Of a stretch of DNA of 64,000 nt, positions 42,877 through 51,906 are shown one piece after another. The notes under the pieces are model-generated. The model was not told the origin of the DNA, ran no database searches, and worked only from the letters and a program-made list of their open reading frames with translations. A program made the translations under genes and the position numbers. Every line of letters begins with the position of its first letter. Position 1 is the stretch's first letter. Source of the stretch: Caproiciproducens galactitolivorans (GTDB lineage: Bacteria > Bacillota > Clostridia > Oscillospirales > Acutalibacteraceae); assembly GCF_004768785.1 (NCBI RefSeq), contig NZ_SRMQ01000002.1, forward strand, positions 341,113-405,112, read 5' to 3'.

Positions 42877-44256
42877 ATGGAGTATCATGACGAATTATCA
42901 GATGTGAAAAAAATACATTTTGTGGGGATCGGCGGTTCCGGGATGTGCCCCCTTGCCGAAATCCTGCATAGCAGGGGATTCGAGCTGACCGGGTCGGATA
43001 TGAATGAATCCGATACGCTTGCCCGGGTTCGTTCCTACGGAATTCCTGTTTTCATGGGGCATAGGGCCGAAAATATTGGCGACGCCGACATGGTGGTTTA
43101 TACGGCGGCTGTAAAAAACGATAACCCGGAGCTGATGGCCGCGCGTGCGAAGGGAATTCCGACCGTGGAGCGTTCCGTGATGCTGGGAATCGTTACCCGG
43201 CGCTATCCGCATCCGGTGGCGGTTTCCGGTACACATGGAAAAACGACGACCACCGCGATGATCACCCAGATCCTGCTGGACGCCGGGAAGGATCCTTCCG
43301 CCGTTATCGGCGGGAAGCTGCCCTTGATCGGCGGGAACGGCCGTGTCGGCAATTCCGGTACGATTGTCTGTGAAGCCTGCGAATATGTGGATACGTTTCT
43401 GCAACTGCATCCGGAGGTTTCCGTAATTCTGAACGTGGACGCCGACCATCTCGATTATTTCGGGACGGTGGAGAATATCATCAAGTCGTTTCGCCGGTTC
43501 GCAAAGCAGACTTCCAAAACGCTGATTGTTAACGGGGACGACGCAAACTCCATGAAAGCGGTGGAAGGTCTTGTGCATGCGTCTATTGTAACATTCGGCT
43601 TGGATGCGAAGAATGATTTTCACGCGGAGAATATAGCGGACACAAAAGAAGCAAGAGAAAGCTTTAGTGTTGTAAAGAACGGAAAAAAAGTCGCGGACGT
43701 ACAACTGGTCATACCGGGAAAGCATAACATATATAATGCGCTGGCGGCTTTTGCTGCTGCCGACCAGCTCGGCGTGGAGCCGGAGAAAATCGCAGCCAGT
43801 CTTGGGCGGTTCACCGGTGTGCACAGGCGCTTTGAAATTCTGGGAACTTTTGACGGAATTACGGTGGCGGACGATTTTGCGCACCATCCCACGGAACTGA
43901 CCGCTACGCTGACGGCGGCCATGCAGATGGGTTTCCGCAAGGTATGGGCCGTATTCCAGCCGCATACGTATTCCAGAACCTATATGCTTCTGGATGAGTT
44001 TGCAAAGGCGCTTTCCATTCCTGACAGGGTTGTCCTTTCCGAAATTTTGGCGGTGCGCGAAACAAATACCTACCATATTTACGCCAAAGATCTGGCGGAA
44101 AAGATTCCCGGGAGCGTATGGTTTAAAACATTTGAGAAAATCACCGCATATGTTACCGCCAATGCGCAGAAAGGGGATTTAATCCTTACGCTGGGCGGCG
44201 GGGATGTTTACAAATGTGCTAATATGATTGTAGAGAAATATAAGAAGCGGAATTGA
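42877..44256 (+). CDS. murC: UDP-N-acetylmuramate-L-alanine ligase
   Basis: Adds L-alanine to UDP-MurNAc, the first amino acid of the peptidoglycan stem peptide. The 459-residue protein begins with the UDP-binding HFVGIGGSGMCPLAEIL, has the ATP-binding P-loop SGTHGKTTTTAMI near residue 112, NVDADHLDYF, and the C-terminal VADDFAHHPTE and VFQPHTYSRT motifs of MurC. ATG at 42877 has AAGGAG about 10 bases upstream. It appears to be a single-gene unit here, away from other mur genes. Confidence 0.97.
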   Translation: MEYHDELSDVKKIHFVGIGGSGMCPLAEILHSRGFELTGSDMNESDTLARVRSYGIPVFMGHRAENIGDADMVVYTAAVKNDNPELMAARAKGIPTVERSVMLGIVTRRYPHPVAVSGTHGKTTTTAMITQILLDAGKDPSAVIGGKLPLIGGNGRVGNSGTIVCEACEYVDTFLQLHPEVSVILNVDADHLDYFGTVENIIKSFRRFAKQTSKTLIVNGDDANSMKAVEGLVHASIVTFGLDAKNDFHAENIADTKEARESFSVVKNGKKVADVQLVIPGKHNIYNALAAFAAADQLGVEPEKIAASLGRFTGVHRRFEILGTFDGITVADDFAHHPTELTATLTAAMQMGFRKVWAVFQPHTYSRTYMLLDEFAKALSIPDRVVLSEILAVRETNTYHIYAKDLAEKIPGSVWFKTFEKITAYVTANAQKGDLILTLGGGDVYKCANMIVEKYKKRN

Positions 44257-44264
44257 CCTTCTTC

Positions 44265-44293
44265 TTGCGAAAAATCTACAAATGGATTATAAT
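44265..44293 (+). promoter_or_regulatory. promoter of the CrtO-family gene
   Basis: TTGCGA (44265-44270), 17 bp, TATAAT (44288-44293). Confidence 0.7.
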
Positions 44294-44370
44294 GTCTATG
44301 TTCAAATAAGCATATATGTGTCATAATAGGGCATGTGCTTTTGAATAGGATTGTAGGGGGACATTATTAA

Positions 44371-44886
44371 ATGCTGAAAAATCTTTCATTTCTAAACATG
44401 TATCTTTGGAATTTGTTCATTATTTTCGTATGGCATTTAACAGTCTTTTTTGCTTGCGTTTACCTTCCGCATTCCAAATTCACCCCGGAAAAAGAACGGT
44501 TTGCCCCGAGAGAGTGGGAACACGGCGGTCGTTGGTACCGGGAGAAGCTGAAGATTCAATATTGGAAGGATAAGGTTCCGCAGCATATAGGGAAGGGCGG
44601 CTTTTCGAAAGAACATCTTACGGATATTTCCATAGAGTATGTTGACGAATTTATTTTTGAAACCTGCCGCGGCGAATGGATGCATATGAAAAACTGTATC
44701 TGCGCGGTGGTCATCCTGTTGATTAATCCATTGTTAGTCGGATTAGTCTTTTCTTTCATGATCATGCTGGGCAATTTGCCGTTTGCGATTATACAGCGTT
44801 ATAACCGTTTCCGTTTGCAAATTCTGCGCAAGAAGCTTTTGCGTGATAGCCATGAAAACGGCATGAGTCAAACTGTTACCGCTTAA
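44371..44886 (+). CDS. CrtO-family membrane protein (glycosyl-diaponeurosporenoate acyltransferase-like)
   Basis: A 171-residue protein with two N-terminal and two C-terminal hydrophobic segments. The conserved core RWYREKLKIQYWKDKVPQ, the ETCRGEWMH motif and the NLPFAIIQRYNRFRLQ stretch match the CrtO acyltransferase-like family of Firmicutes. No carotenoid genes are nearby, so the carotenoid role of the Staphylococcus member is probably not retained; another acyl acceptor is likely. ATG at 44371 follows AGGGGG. Confidence 0.8.
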   Translation: MLKNLSFLNMYLWNLFIIFVWHLTVFFACVYLPHSKFTPEKERFAPREWEHGGRWYREKLKIQYWKDKVPQHIGKGGFSKEHLTDISIEYVDEFIFETCRGEWMHMKNCICAVVILLINPLLVGLVFSFMIMLGNLPFAIIQRYNRFRLQILRKKLLRDSHENGMSQTVTA

Positions 44887-44906
44887 TGATATGTAGAAAA
44901 GATGAG

Positions 44907-44943
44907 ATCAGCTTTGCCGTTTGACGGCACGGCTGATTTTTTA
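44907..44943 (+). terminator. terminator after the CrtO-family gene
   Basis: ATCAGC..GCCGT/ACGGC..GCTGAT stem (44907-44937) followed by TTTTTTA. Confidence 0.88.
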
Positions 44944-44961
44944 TAAGCGGGAGGATAAGCT

Positions 44962-46098
44962 GTGAAGAGGCATACGTGTTGTTTCACTTTTGTTTTCGCT
45001 TTCTTATGCCTTACGGTAATCAAGGTAAGCGCAAGTGCGGATCCGGTTCCTTATTTTACATATAGCCTGGATAAATCGTCTGTGTCCGCCGGTGATTTTA
45101 TAAAGGTACAGCTTATTGCAAACCAGACGGCTGATACCGCTGCGGGCTTTCGTATGGCGATTGACTATGATGCCGCGGTGTTCAGTTTTGTACGCACAGA
45201 AACGTCGGCACAGATTAAAAGCGGCACCATGTACACCAACAGTACTGGGAATCCCATCCGTAGTGTGTATGTGTGTAATGTGGATCATCCAACGGCGCCG
45301 GAGCTTTCCGGGAATATTCTGTCGTTTGTCTTTCAGGTAAAGAACAATGCGCCTGCGGGAAAAGCAAATATAGGGGCGCACATTAACGACGTTTGCAATT
45401 ATAATGCAATGCGTCTTGATGTTTCCGTTAACCAAACTTTGACGGCGGTTGTGAATCCCCCGAAGGAAGAGCCTTCCGATGAAGCTTCGCTTGCTTCGCT
45501 CCAGCCCTATCAGGGCGAGCTGATTCCTCCCTTTTCTCCCGATGTCTATAAATACAAATTGTATGTGGACAGCCATGTGGATTCCATCGAGTTTTCCGCT
45601 GCCGCACGGGACGGCGGAACGGTGCGTATTAACCGGAAGTCCTTGTATAAAGTAGGAACGACAACGCCAATTATTGCGACGGTAACGTCAGCCGATAAAA
45701 AGGTAAAGACCGAATATGTTATAACGGTTTTCCGCGGCGAAAAACCGGTACCTGTTTCCAATGAGGAGCCGGACAGGCTCGAAAGCGAAACCTTGCCAAA
45801 GGGGAAAGCTTCCAGTCAGAACCAGAAAACACGGAAGAAAGAGAACAGCGTAAAGACAAGGCAAACGAAACAGGCGGGAAAGTATGCCGCCGCAGTACCT
45901 GCCGAAGCCGGACAGGAGGATCAGCAGGCGATACAGGCAGCCGTTCAGCAGCCGTCTTATACCAACCACAGCGACCGCAATATCTATGTGATTGGGAATC
46001 AGATACCCACGTTTTTTATCGGGATGCTCACAACTGTCCTTTGTTTGATGGTGGGAATCCTTTTGACGTTTTATCTCCGCATAGCACCCAGAAAGTAA
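44962..46098 (+). CDS. cohesin-like, cadherin-like surface protein with C-terminal anchor
   Basis: A 378-residue secreted, membrane-anchored protein. Signal peptide about residues 1-26; a cohesin-type beta-sandwich about 30-160 (SVSAGDFIKVQL, AAGFRMAIDYDAAVFSF, ILSFVFQVK); a cadherin-like beta-sandwich domain about 170-255 (SLQPYQGELIPPFSPDVYKYKLYV and TEYVITVFRG); a charged Lys/Gln-rich linker; and a C-terminal transmembrane helix about 350-372. GTG at 44962 follows GGGAGGAT. No dockerin protein is seen in this window, so cellulosome-type assembly is not shown. Confidence 0.82.
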   Translation: MKRHTCCFTFVFAFLCLTVIKVSASADPVPYFTYSLDKSSVSAGDFIKVQLIANQTADTAAGFRMAIDYDAAVFSFVRTETSAQIKSGTMYTNSTGNPIRSVYVCNVDHPTAPELSGNILSFVFQVKNNAPAGKANIGAHINDVCNYNAMRLDVSVNQTLTAVVNPPKEEPSDEASLASLQPYQGELIPPFSPDVYKYKLYVDSHVDSIEFSAAARDGGTVRINRKSLYKVGTTTPIIATVTSADKKVKTEYVITVFRGEKPVPVSNEEPDRLESETLPKGKASSQNQKTRKKENSVKTRQTKQAGKYAAAVPAEAGQEDQQAIQAAVQQPSYTNHSDRNIYVIGNQIPTFFIGMLTTVLCLMVGILLTFYLRIAPRK

Positions 46099-46130
46099 AT
46101 TTGAGCAAAAAAGTATTTGTGAAATGCTTA

Positions 46131-46170
46131 AATAAGGCCCGTTTTCATGAAGAAGACGGGCCTTATTTGC
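46131..46170 (+). terminator. terminator after the cohesin-like gene
   Basis: A 12-bp stem AATAAGGCCCGT/ACGGGCCTTATT (46131-46166), then TG. Confidence 0.75.
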
Positions 46171-46244
46171 TGCCATGCGAACACCTCCGGTATGCGGGAA
46201 GTAGCGATTTCCTGCCTGTGCAAAACCTGTGCAGAGAAATGTTC

Positions 46245-46272
46245 TTGCAAAGTGTTGGGATTATGTTATGAT
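46245..46272 (+). promoter_or_regulatory. promoter of the HPr gene
   Basis: TTGCAA (46245-46250), 16 bp, TATGAT (46267-46272); the leader contains a small GGAGT/ACTCC hairpin. Confidence 0.55.
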
Positions 46273-46325
46273 TGATATAAAGGAGTCGTGAACTCCGAAA
46301 AATTGTTGATAGGCAGGGAATTTAA

Positions 46326-46586
46326 ATGAAGACGTTTACCTACAAAATAACGGATCCGGACGGACTTCACGCTCGTCCGGCAGGGTTGCTTGTTAAGCAG
46401 GCGGCCCAGTATGCCTCCTCAATAAAAATTGATAAAGGGGGAAGCAAAACGGCAGATGCGAAAAAAATCTTTTCCGTTATGAGTCTGGCCGTTAAGCAGG
46501 ATGAAACGATTACTGTTACCGTGGAAGGTACCGATGAGGAGAAAGCTGCAGATGAACTGAAAAAGTATTTTGAGCAAAATCTTTAA
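46326..46586 (+). CDS. HPr-like phosphocarrier protein
   Basis: An 86-residue HPr of the sugar phosphotransferase system. The phosphorylated histidine is present in GLHARPAG. The regulatory serine of Firmicutes HPr (Ser46 in KSIMGVMSL) is replaced: the segment reads KKIFSVMSL, with Lys at that position. It should still carry phosphate from enzyme I to IIA domains but should not be a substrate of HPr kinase at the usual site. It lies directly upstream of a PTS operon, with its own promoter and terminator. Confidence 0.92.
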   Translation: MKTFTYKITDPDGLHARPAGLLVKQAAQYASSIKIDKGGSKTADAKKIFSVMSLAVKQDETITVTVEGTDEEKAADELKKYFEQNL

Positions 46587-46640
46587 GGGAACATTCAGAT
46601 TATCCGGTTTCGGTTCTGAAAAATCCGAATACTCTTTAAA

Positions 46641-46675
46641 AGCGCAAGCCGCCCGTTCGACGGCTTGCGCTTATT
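46641..46675 (+). terminator. terminator of the HPr gene
   Basis: A perfect 11-bp stem AGCGCAAGCCG/CGGCTTGCGCT (46641-46671), then TATTC. Confidence 0.85.
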
Positions 46676-46752
46676 CATAGGAGTTTTATTCATAATTATT
46701 TCATGAAATCTATGGAGAATCCCTAAATCGATTCTTCTGTTTGGATAGTTCT

Positions 46753-46808
46753 TGTGCAATACGTGTGCAATAGATTGGTATTGAGCTTTATTATTTATCC
46801 AATATAAT
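46753..46808 (+). promoter_or_regulatory. promoter and direct repeats of the PTS operon
   Basis: Two copies of TGTGCAATA (46753-46761 and 46764-46772) lie 11 bp apart, one helical turn, just upstream of TTGAGC (46781-46786), 16 bp, TATAAT (46803-46808). The arrangement fits binding of an activator such as the PRD regulator encoded next. Confidence 0.55.
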
Positions 46809-46840
46809 AAAAAACGAGGGTTACAGTCACTATTTGGCTG

Positions 46841-48781
46841 ATGGAAAGAAGGATTATGAAAAACAGGGAGAGCAATATCTTAAGTTTTATTTTTAATAAC
46901 AACGGTGCGACCTTGCAGAAGCTTCTTGATACGTTTAAAATCTCAAAAAGAACACTGTATTATGATATTGAAAGCATTAACCACCAGATTAAAGGCTGCG
47001 GCCAAATCCGAAGAATCGGGCAAAAATTTGCCTGTATTGGCAATTATAACGCCCTGCGAAAATTTATCAGCGGCGCGGGTCCGGTTGACCCTTATGCGGC
47101 TTACAGCAGACAGAATTATATCCTCGGTAAGATTTTGGACGAAGAACCTTTCACGCTTGAAAAACTCGCTGACGAGATGGGAATGAGCAAAAACACCTGT
47201 ATTAGTGATATAGAGGAGATTAAGCGCCTGTTAAAAGGGAAAGGGCTTTCCCTTCGGACAAAACCGCAATATTCTGTTTTGGGTAACGAAATAAAAATCC
47301 GAGAGCTTTATCTGGCGCTTATGCAGGAAAACGTGGATCTTATCAGCCGAATTTCACCGCGGGTTGTTGCGTTTAACCAAGACCAGAACCTTCAATTGAC
47401 GGACTATTCCCTTGGAAACCTTTCTGTGTTTCTCGCTTTTGTCAGCCGCAGGATCGCGCAAAGGCATTTTGTGCAGGCGGAAGGCGATTTCGCCGAAACG
47501 GAGGAGTTCTCTTACTTCCATGCGCTTTCCGCTTTAATCGATACGGAAAACTTGCATGAATGGCAGTATCTCGCCGCTTACATTGCGTCCCTTCCCAGCT
47601 GGAACCATCAGGTGGATGACAGCCGGATTGACCGTTACGTAAACCGCTTGATTGAAAAATTTGAGTCCAGAACGGCGATTACTCTGGAGTCCAAAGAGGA
47701 GTTCAAAGAGAATATTAAGCGGCACCTGCTCTCGTCCTACTACCGCATCAAGTTTCATTTTCCGGTAAACAACCCCTGCCTTTCTGAAATCAATGTGCAG
47801 CATGGATCGCTTTACAAAATTGTTCGTTCGGTTGTTTATGAAAACGGGAAAGAGTTCCGTGAACTAAGCAATATGAGCGATGAAGAAATCGGATACATTA
47901 CAGCCTATTTCGGTGGCTATCTTTCCGGCAGCCGGAGCAACGGAGTGCGCAGGAACAGAGTGCTCCTCGTTTGCCCGAATGGATTGATGGTTTCGAAAAC
48001 ACTAAAAATTCAGCTTTATAAATATATTCCAGCCGTAGAAGTCGTGGACACCATTGCGATGAGCAGCCTTCCCCACTATACCGGAAGCTATGACTATATC
48101 ATTTCTACGATTGAATTGCCGGGCTATGAAAATGTGATGGTTGTCAACCCGATTCTTACAAAAATGGACATACAGCATATCATGAATAAATTGCTTGATT
48201 TTTCCGGGTTTTCCTACGCGTATGATGTTGAATTGCTCATGAATGTCATTCGTCAAAGCGCAGATATCTTCGATGAAGATCAACTTCGCAAGAATTTAAG
48301 CAGGCTGATCTGCCCTCGGTTACAAGAAAACAAGGAGGAAAAAAATCCTGTGCTCAAAGACCTTATTTATGGAAACAGAATTCAAATTATCCAGCATGTA
48401 GAAAATTGGCAGGAGGCAATACGGCTGGCGGCTCAACCCCTTTTGGATGACCATTCCATCGAACCGCCTTATGTGGATGCCATGATTGAAAGCGTGAATC
48501 GTTTTGGGCCGTATATCGTTCTCGACGATTATTTTGCGCTTCCGCATGCAAAGCCGGATGGTCGGGTGAACCGGCTTGCCATGTCGCTGTTGGTTGTAAA
48601 AGAGGAGGTCGATCTGGTTGGAAATCCGGTGAATATGTTCTTAGTGCTTGCAACGGTCGATTCTTCCTCCCATTTGGATGCACTCGCAAATCTTTCCGAT
48701 ATTCTTAGCGATCGGGAAAATCTTCAATTGTTCCGCAAAGGGGATAGGGAAGAAATTCTGGATTTGCTGAACCGGTATTAA
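46841..48781 (+). CDS. PRD-containing transcriptional regulator with PTS IIB- and IIA-like domains
   Basis: A 646-residue BglG/MtlR-type regulator. In order: two N-terminal winged helix domains (TLQKLLDTFKISKRTLYYDIESIN and a second near 100-125), PRD1 and PRD2 (about 175-380), a IIB-like domain (RVLLVCPNGLMVSKTL), and a C-terminal IIA domain of the fructose/mannitol type with active histidine in DDYFALPHAKP. PRDs and IIA/IIB domains let PTS components control activity by phosphorylation. No separate IIA gene is in the operon, so this IIA may also serve transport (inference). The start is uncertain: ATG at 46841 lacks a clear site, and ATG at 46856 sits very close to AGAAGG. Confidence 0.9.
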   Translation: MERRIMKNRESNILSFIFNNNGATLQKLLDTFKISKRTLYYDIESINHQIKGCGQIRRIGQKFACIGNYNALRKFISGAGPVDPYAAYSRQNYILGKILDEEPFTLEKLADEMGMSKNTCISDIEEIKRLLKGKGLSLRTKPQYSVLGNEIKIRELYLALMQENVDLISRISPRVVAFNQDQNLQLTDYSLGNLSVFLAFVSRRIAQRHFVQAEGDFAETEEFSYFHALSALIDTENLHEWQYLAAYIASLPSWNHQVDDSRIDRYVNRLIEKFESRTAITLESKEEFKENIKRHLLSSYYRIKFHFPVNNPCLSEINVQHGSLYKIVRSVVYENGKEFRELSNMSDEEIGYITAYFGGYLSGSRSNGVRRNRVLLVCPNGLMVSKTLKIQLYKYIPAVEVVDTIAMSSLPHYTGSYDYIISTIELPGYENVMVVNPILTKMDIQHIMNKLLDFSGFSYAYDVELLMNVIRQSADIFDEDQLRKNLSRLICPRLQENKEEKNPVLKDLIYGNRIQIIQHVENWQEAIRLAAQPLLDDHSIEPPYVDAMIESVNRFGPYIVLDDYFALPHAKPDGRVNRLAMSLLVVKEEVDLVGNPVNMFLVLATVDSSSHLDALANLSDILSDRENLQLFRKGDREEILDLLNRY

Positions 48782-48855
48782 GTCGTTTTGCGGAGCATTT
48801 TAACGTGGCTTTCCTTCGAAAACATTAAAAAGAATTGATTAAGGAGGTGTAAAAA

Positions 48856-49140
48856 ATGAAAATTTTTGCAGTTTGCGGTTTTGGCTGCGGGTCGTCCATG
48901 ATTTTAAAGATGAGCCTAGACAGGGTTTGCAAGCAGATGGATGTTGCGTGCGAGGTGGAAACAACGGATATCAATTCAGCCCGTGGGGCACAATGTGACG
49001 CCATTTTCACAAGTGCAGAATTAGCCGGCGAATTGAAAGGCTCGTGTACCGTACCCATTTATAGTGTAAAGAAGTATATGGATTTAGCGGAAGTAAAGGA
49101 AGTTTTTGAAAAGTTTTTGAGTGATATGAAGGGGGTATAA
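48856..49140 (+). CDS. PTS IIB component, ascorbate/lactose family
   Basis: A 94-residue IIB domain with the phosphorylated cysteine in the N-terminal AVCGFGCGSSM loop (UlaB-type). It accepts phosphate from IIA and passes it to the sugar on the IIC channel. ATG at 48856 has AAGGAGGTG upstream. Lies 74 bases after the regulator and 3 bases before the IIC gene. Confidence 0.9.
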   Translation: MKIFAVCGFGCGSSMILKMSLDRVCKQMDVACEVETTDINSARGAQCDAIFTSAELAGELKGSCTVPIYSVKKYMDLAEVKEVFEKFLSDMKGV

Positions 49141-49143
49141 TTC

Positions 49144-50403
49144 ATGATGGATTTCATTACAACGAATATTTTGCGCAATCCACCGGTTTTGCTTGGGTTG
49201 ATTGCAATGCTTGGTCTCATTTTACAAAAAAAGCAATTTACGGAAATTGTAAAAGGAACTCTTCTTGCGGCATTTGGTATGTTAATTTTAAATGCGGGCG
49301 TGGGTATGCTGGTAAATTCCATATCGCCGATTAATTCCGCGTTTCAGATACTCTCCGGCGCCGGCAGCGGCACCGCGGAAGGACTGAACGATGTGACGTT
49401 TACCGGCACTTACGGCGGCGATGTCGGGCTGGCTATGTTTATAGGCCTTCTCCTGCATTTGCTGATTGCAAGGTTTACCCCGGTCAAGACGATATTCCTA
49501 ACCGGTCATATGCTTTGGTGGTTCCCGTTCATCTTTGTGGCCGCCGGTGTGGAAGCAGGGCTCAAAGGGCCGGCGCTGATCGGCATTAGTGCGGTATTTT
49601 CCGCTCTTTACTGGTCCGTTATGCCATGGCTGCTTCGTAAATATGTTTTTGCGGTTACCGGCGACGAATCCTTTACATTGGGTCACCCAACGGGTATCTT
49701 AAGCCTGATTTCCGGCTTTGTAGCGGGAAAAGTAGGGAATAAGGAAAAATCTACGGAAAGCTTGGCGCTGCCAAAGGGACTTTCTTTTTTCCGTGAGATT
49801 TCCATTACCGGCGCGGTTGTGATATTTGTTATGTTTATTGCGGTAGGCCTTGCGGTTCCTTCTTCCGTTGCGAAGGACCAGAATTTGTTTATGACTGCTG
49901 TTAATCAGGGGCTGAACTTCGGCGCAGGACTTATTGTAATGCTGCAGGGTGTGCGCATGCTCATCAATCAGATTGTTCCGGCCTTTAAGGGAATTTCGGA
50001 TAAGCTTGTTCCCAATGCGATTCCGGCCTTTGACTGTCCGATTATATTCAACTATAAACCGAATGCGGTTCTGATCGGATTTGTTACTGCGATCATAACA
50101 TCGACAATCCTTGTTTTAATCTGCAACATGACAAATGTGTTTCATCTTATGCTGATTCCGCTGGTCATCACTTCTTTCTTTGAATGCGGCGCGGCGGCTG
50201 TTATCGGCGAAGGACAGGGAGGACTGCGCGGATGTATTGTAGGGACAGCTGTTGCATCTGTTGTGATGGTAGGCTTGGTAGGGTTTTCTGCTGTAATGTA
50301 TTCCGGTACCATTCAGAATTGGATGCTGATTTTCGGAGGCAACGATCTTTCGCTCTTCGGCATCATTGCGAATCTAATTGATAAACTTCTGGCGGTGTTT
50401 TAA
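49144..50403 (+). CDS. PTS IIC permease, ascorbate (UlaA/SgaT) family
   Basis: A 419-residue polytopic membrane transporter. The family features include the N-terminal NPPVLLGLIAMLGLILQKK, GTYGGDVGLAMFIGLLLHLLIARFTP, and GHPTGILSLISGF. UlaA-family permeases act as the sugar channel in ascorbate-type PTS. The true substrate here is uncertain: no L-ascorbate catabolic genes (ulaDEFG-like) follow, and the next gene encodes a SIS-domain protein instead. Confidence 0.9.
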   Translation: MMDFITTNILRNPPVLLGLIAMLGLILQKKQFTEIVKGTLLAAFGMLILNAGVGMLVNSISPINSAFQILSGAGSGTAEGLNDVTFTGTYGGDVGLAMFIGLLLHLLIARFTPVKTIFLTGHMLWWFPFIFVAAGVEAGLKGPALIGISAVFSALYWSVMPWLLRKYVFAVTGDESFTLGHPTGILSLISGFVAGKVGNKEKSTESLALPKGLSFFREISITGAVVIFVMFIAVGLAVPSSVAKDQNLFMTAVNQGLNFGAGLIVMLQGVRMLINQIVPAFKGISDKLVPNAIPAFDCPIIFNYKPNAVLIGFVTAIITSTILVLICNMTNVFHLMLIPLVITSFFECGAAAVIGEGQGGLRGCIVGTAVASVVMVGLVGFSAVMYSGTIQNWMLIFGGNDLSLFGIIANLIDKLLAVF

Positions 50404-50405
50404 TC

Positions 50406-51146
50406 ATGCAATTTCAGTATTTTAGTGAAATCCGGCGGCTCATTGATGCAGTAGAAACGAAGGAATCGGCGTCAATGGCAAATGCGGTGGCGGTGCTGAC
50501 AAAAGCAGTACTGGAAAAGCATGCAGTCTACGTTTTTGGTGCAAGCCATGCAGGAATCCTGACGCAGGAGATGTTCTACCGCGCCGGAGGATTGGTTGTA
50601 ATCAACCCGATTTTTGGGAGAGAGGTAATGTTGGATACTTTCCCCATTACGCACACTAGCAAAATGGAAAGGCTGGTCGGCTACGGTACACTCCTTGCGC
50701 AGAAAACACCAATGCGGGCAGGCGATGTATTAATTGTCCATTCCGTTTCCGGCAGGAATCCGGTCACCATTGAAGTGGCATTGGAGGCAAAAAAACGGAA
50801 CACTACTGTTATTTGCATTACGAATCTTCGCTATTCAAAGTCGGTAACATCCAGACATCCCTCTGGGAAAAAACTGTACGAAGTGAGTGATATCGTCATT
50901 GATAACCATGGCGAAAAGGGCGATGCCTGTGTTGCAATTAAGGGAATCAAACAGAAAGTAAGCCCGACATCAACCGTAATTGGCGCATCCATTTTAAACT
51001 CAATAGTTGCGGCAACTGCACAGGCATTAGTGGATGCAGGGCTGAAAACCCCGCCGATTTTTTATAGTGCGAATGTAGACGGCGGAGATGAGCTTAACCG
51101 AAAGATCTATGAGGAATACAAGCAAAACATACATTACAGTTATTAA
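50406..51146 (+). CDS. SIS-domain sugar phosphate binding/isomerase protein
   Basis: A 246-residue SIS (sugar isomerase) domain protein of the UPF0309 type: HAVYVFGASHAGILTQEMFYRAGG, LIVHSVSGRNPVTIEVALEAKKRNTTVICITN and SPTSTVIGASILN mark the phosphosugar-binding fold. It starts 2 bases after the permease stop and ends the operon. It probably processes the imported phosphorylated sugar, perhaps an amino sugar or N-acetyl sugar (inference). Confidence 0.85.
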   Translation: MQFQYFSEIRRLIDAVETKESASMANAVAVLTKAVLEKHAVYVFGASHAGILTQEMFYRAGGLVVINPIFGREVMLDTFPITHTSKMERLVGYGTLLAQKTPMRAGDVLIVHSVSGRNPVTIEVALEAKKRNTTVICITNLRYSKSVTSRHPSGKKLYEVSDIVIDNHGEKGDACVAIKGIKQKVSPTSTVIGASILNSIVAATAQALVDAGLKTPPIFYSANVDGGDELNRKIYEEYKQNIHYSY

Positions 51147-51159
51147 CATATGGATTTGG

Positions 51160-51195
51160 GGAGGAATCTCAAGGTTGGTTCCTCCTCAGTCTATT
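51160..51195 (+). terminator. terminator of the PTS operon
   Basis: GGAGGAA (51160-51166) pairs with TTCCTCC (51179-51185); TCAGTCTATT follows. Confidence 0.7.
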
Positions 51196-51735
51196 ATAAG
51201 ACGTTAGGGAACCTCTGTATAAATGGCGATGTCTTCAATTTTGAGACCGTCCCGAAGTTTGTGTAAACCTTCATTGAGGTGTAGAATGGAAGCAACACAA
51301 TGGATGGCATCCAAAAAGACTACGGTATAGACGCTTTCCAGCGGGCGCTGCAATCAAACAGCCGGAACGGGCACAGTAACAAGACCTTATGAACCAGTTT
51401 CGGCAATGTGGATATTGCCGTGTCTGGCGAGAATGACACGCCAGAGATTCAATTGTCCCATCGTACCGGGCTTTTCAGAAGTAATTGTACGAACGGCTCT
51501 TATGGTATTTTCTACTGGCGCGGCTAACTCGAAACTTTTCCACATAGCGAATTAGGGGTTGCCTATACTTCATGTCTTGTGTTATACTGTTCATGAAGGA
51601 ATGGCATGTCCTTTCGATGAATTTTGTGTGGTAACTCAATTTTAACCGATGGATCCATTCCTGCCTTTATTTTTTTAACTGTCCAACATCTATTGTAGTC
51701 CTACAATCCTACAGATGGAAATATTAAAAAAGGTG
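51196..51735. other. decayed intergenic region
   Basis: No intact gene. It contains an IS256-type transposase remnant (listed separately). The remainder to 51735 shows no frame or element that I recognise. Confidence 0.5.
51303..51460 (+). pseudogene. IS256-family transposase remnant
   Basis: In one frame the translation reads DGIQKDYGIDAFQRALQ, then NSRNGHSNKTL, a stop at 51390-51392, then TSFGNVDIAVSGENDTPEIQL. This matches the N-terminal region of IS256-type (mutator) transposases, where a SRNG..KT(L/V) stretch is followed by GEI.I..PRDR.G.FEP. Both the in-frame stop and the loss of flanking parts show decay. No terminal inverted repeats are seen. Confidence 0.55.
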
Positions 51736-51764
51736 TTGACATATAGGCGCACCTATGCTATTAT
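51736..51764 (+). promoter_or_regulatory. promoter of the tRNA gene
   Basis: TTGACA (51736-51741), 17 bp, TATTAT (51759-51764), 60 bases upstream of the tRNA. Confidence 0.8.
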
Positions 51765-51824
51765 ATTAAGGCGCTCTAAACGAAGTAGTGCAGATTGGCT
51801 TATTAAGCATGCACAAGTAAATAT

Positions 51825-51901
<77 letters not shown>

Positions 51902-51906
51902 AACAA

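Noticed and set aside
42898..44076. 392-residue open frame on the minus strand
   Set aside because: It lies fully opposite murC, has no recognisable domain and no ribosome binding site; a shadow of a GC-biased gene.
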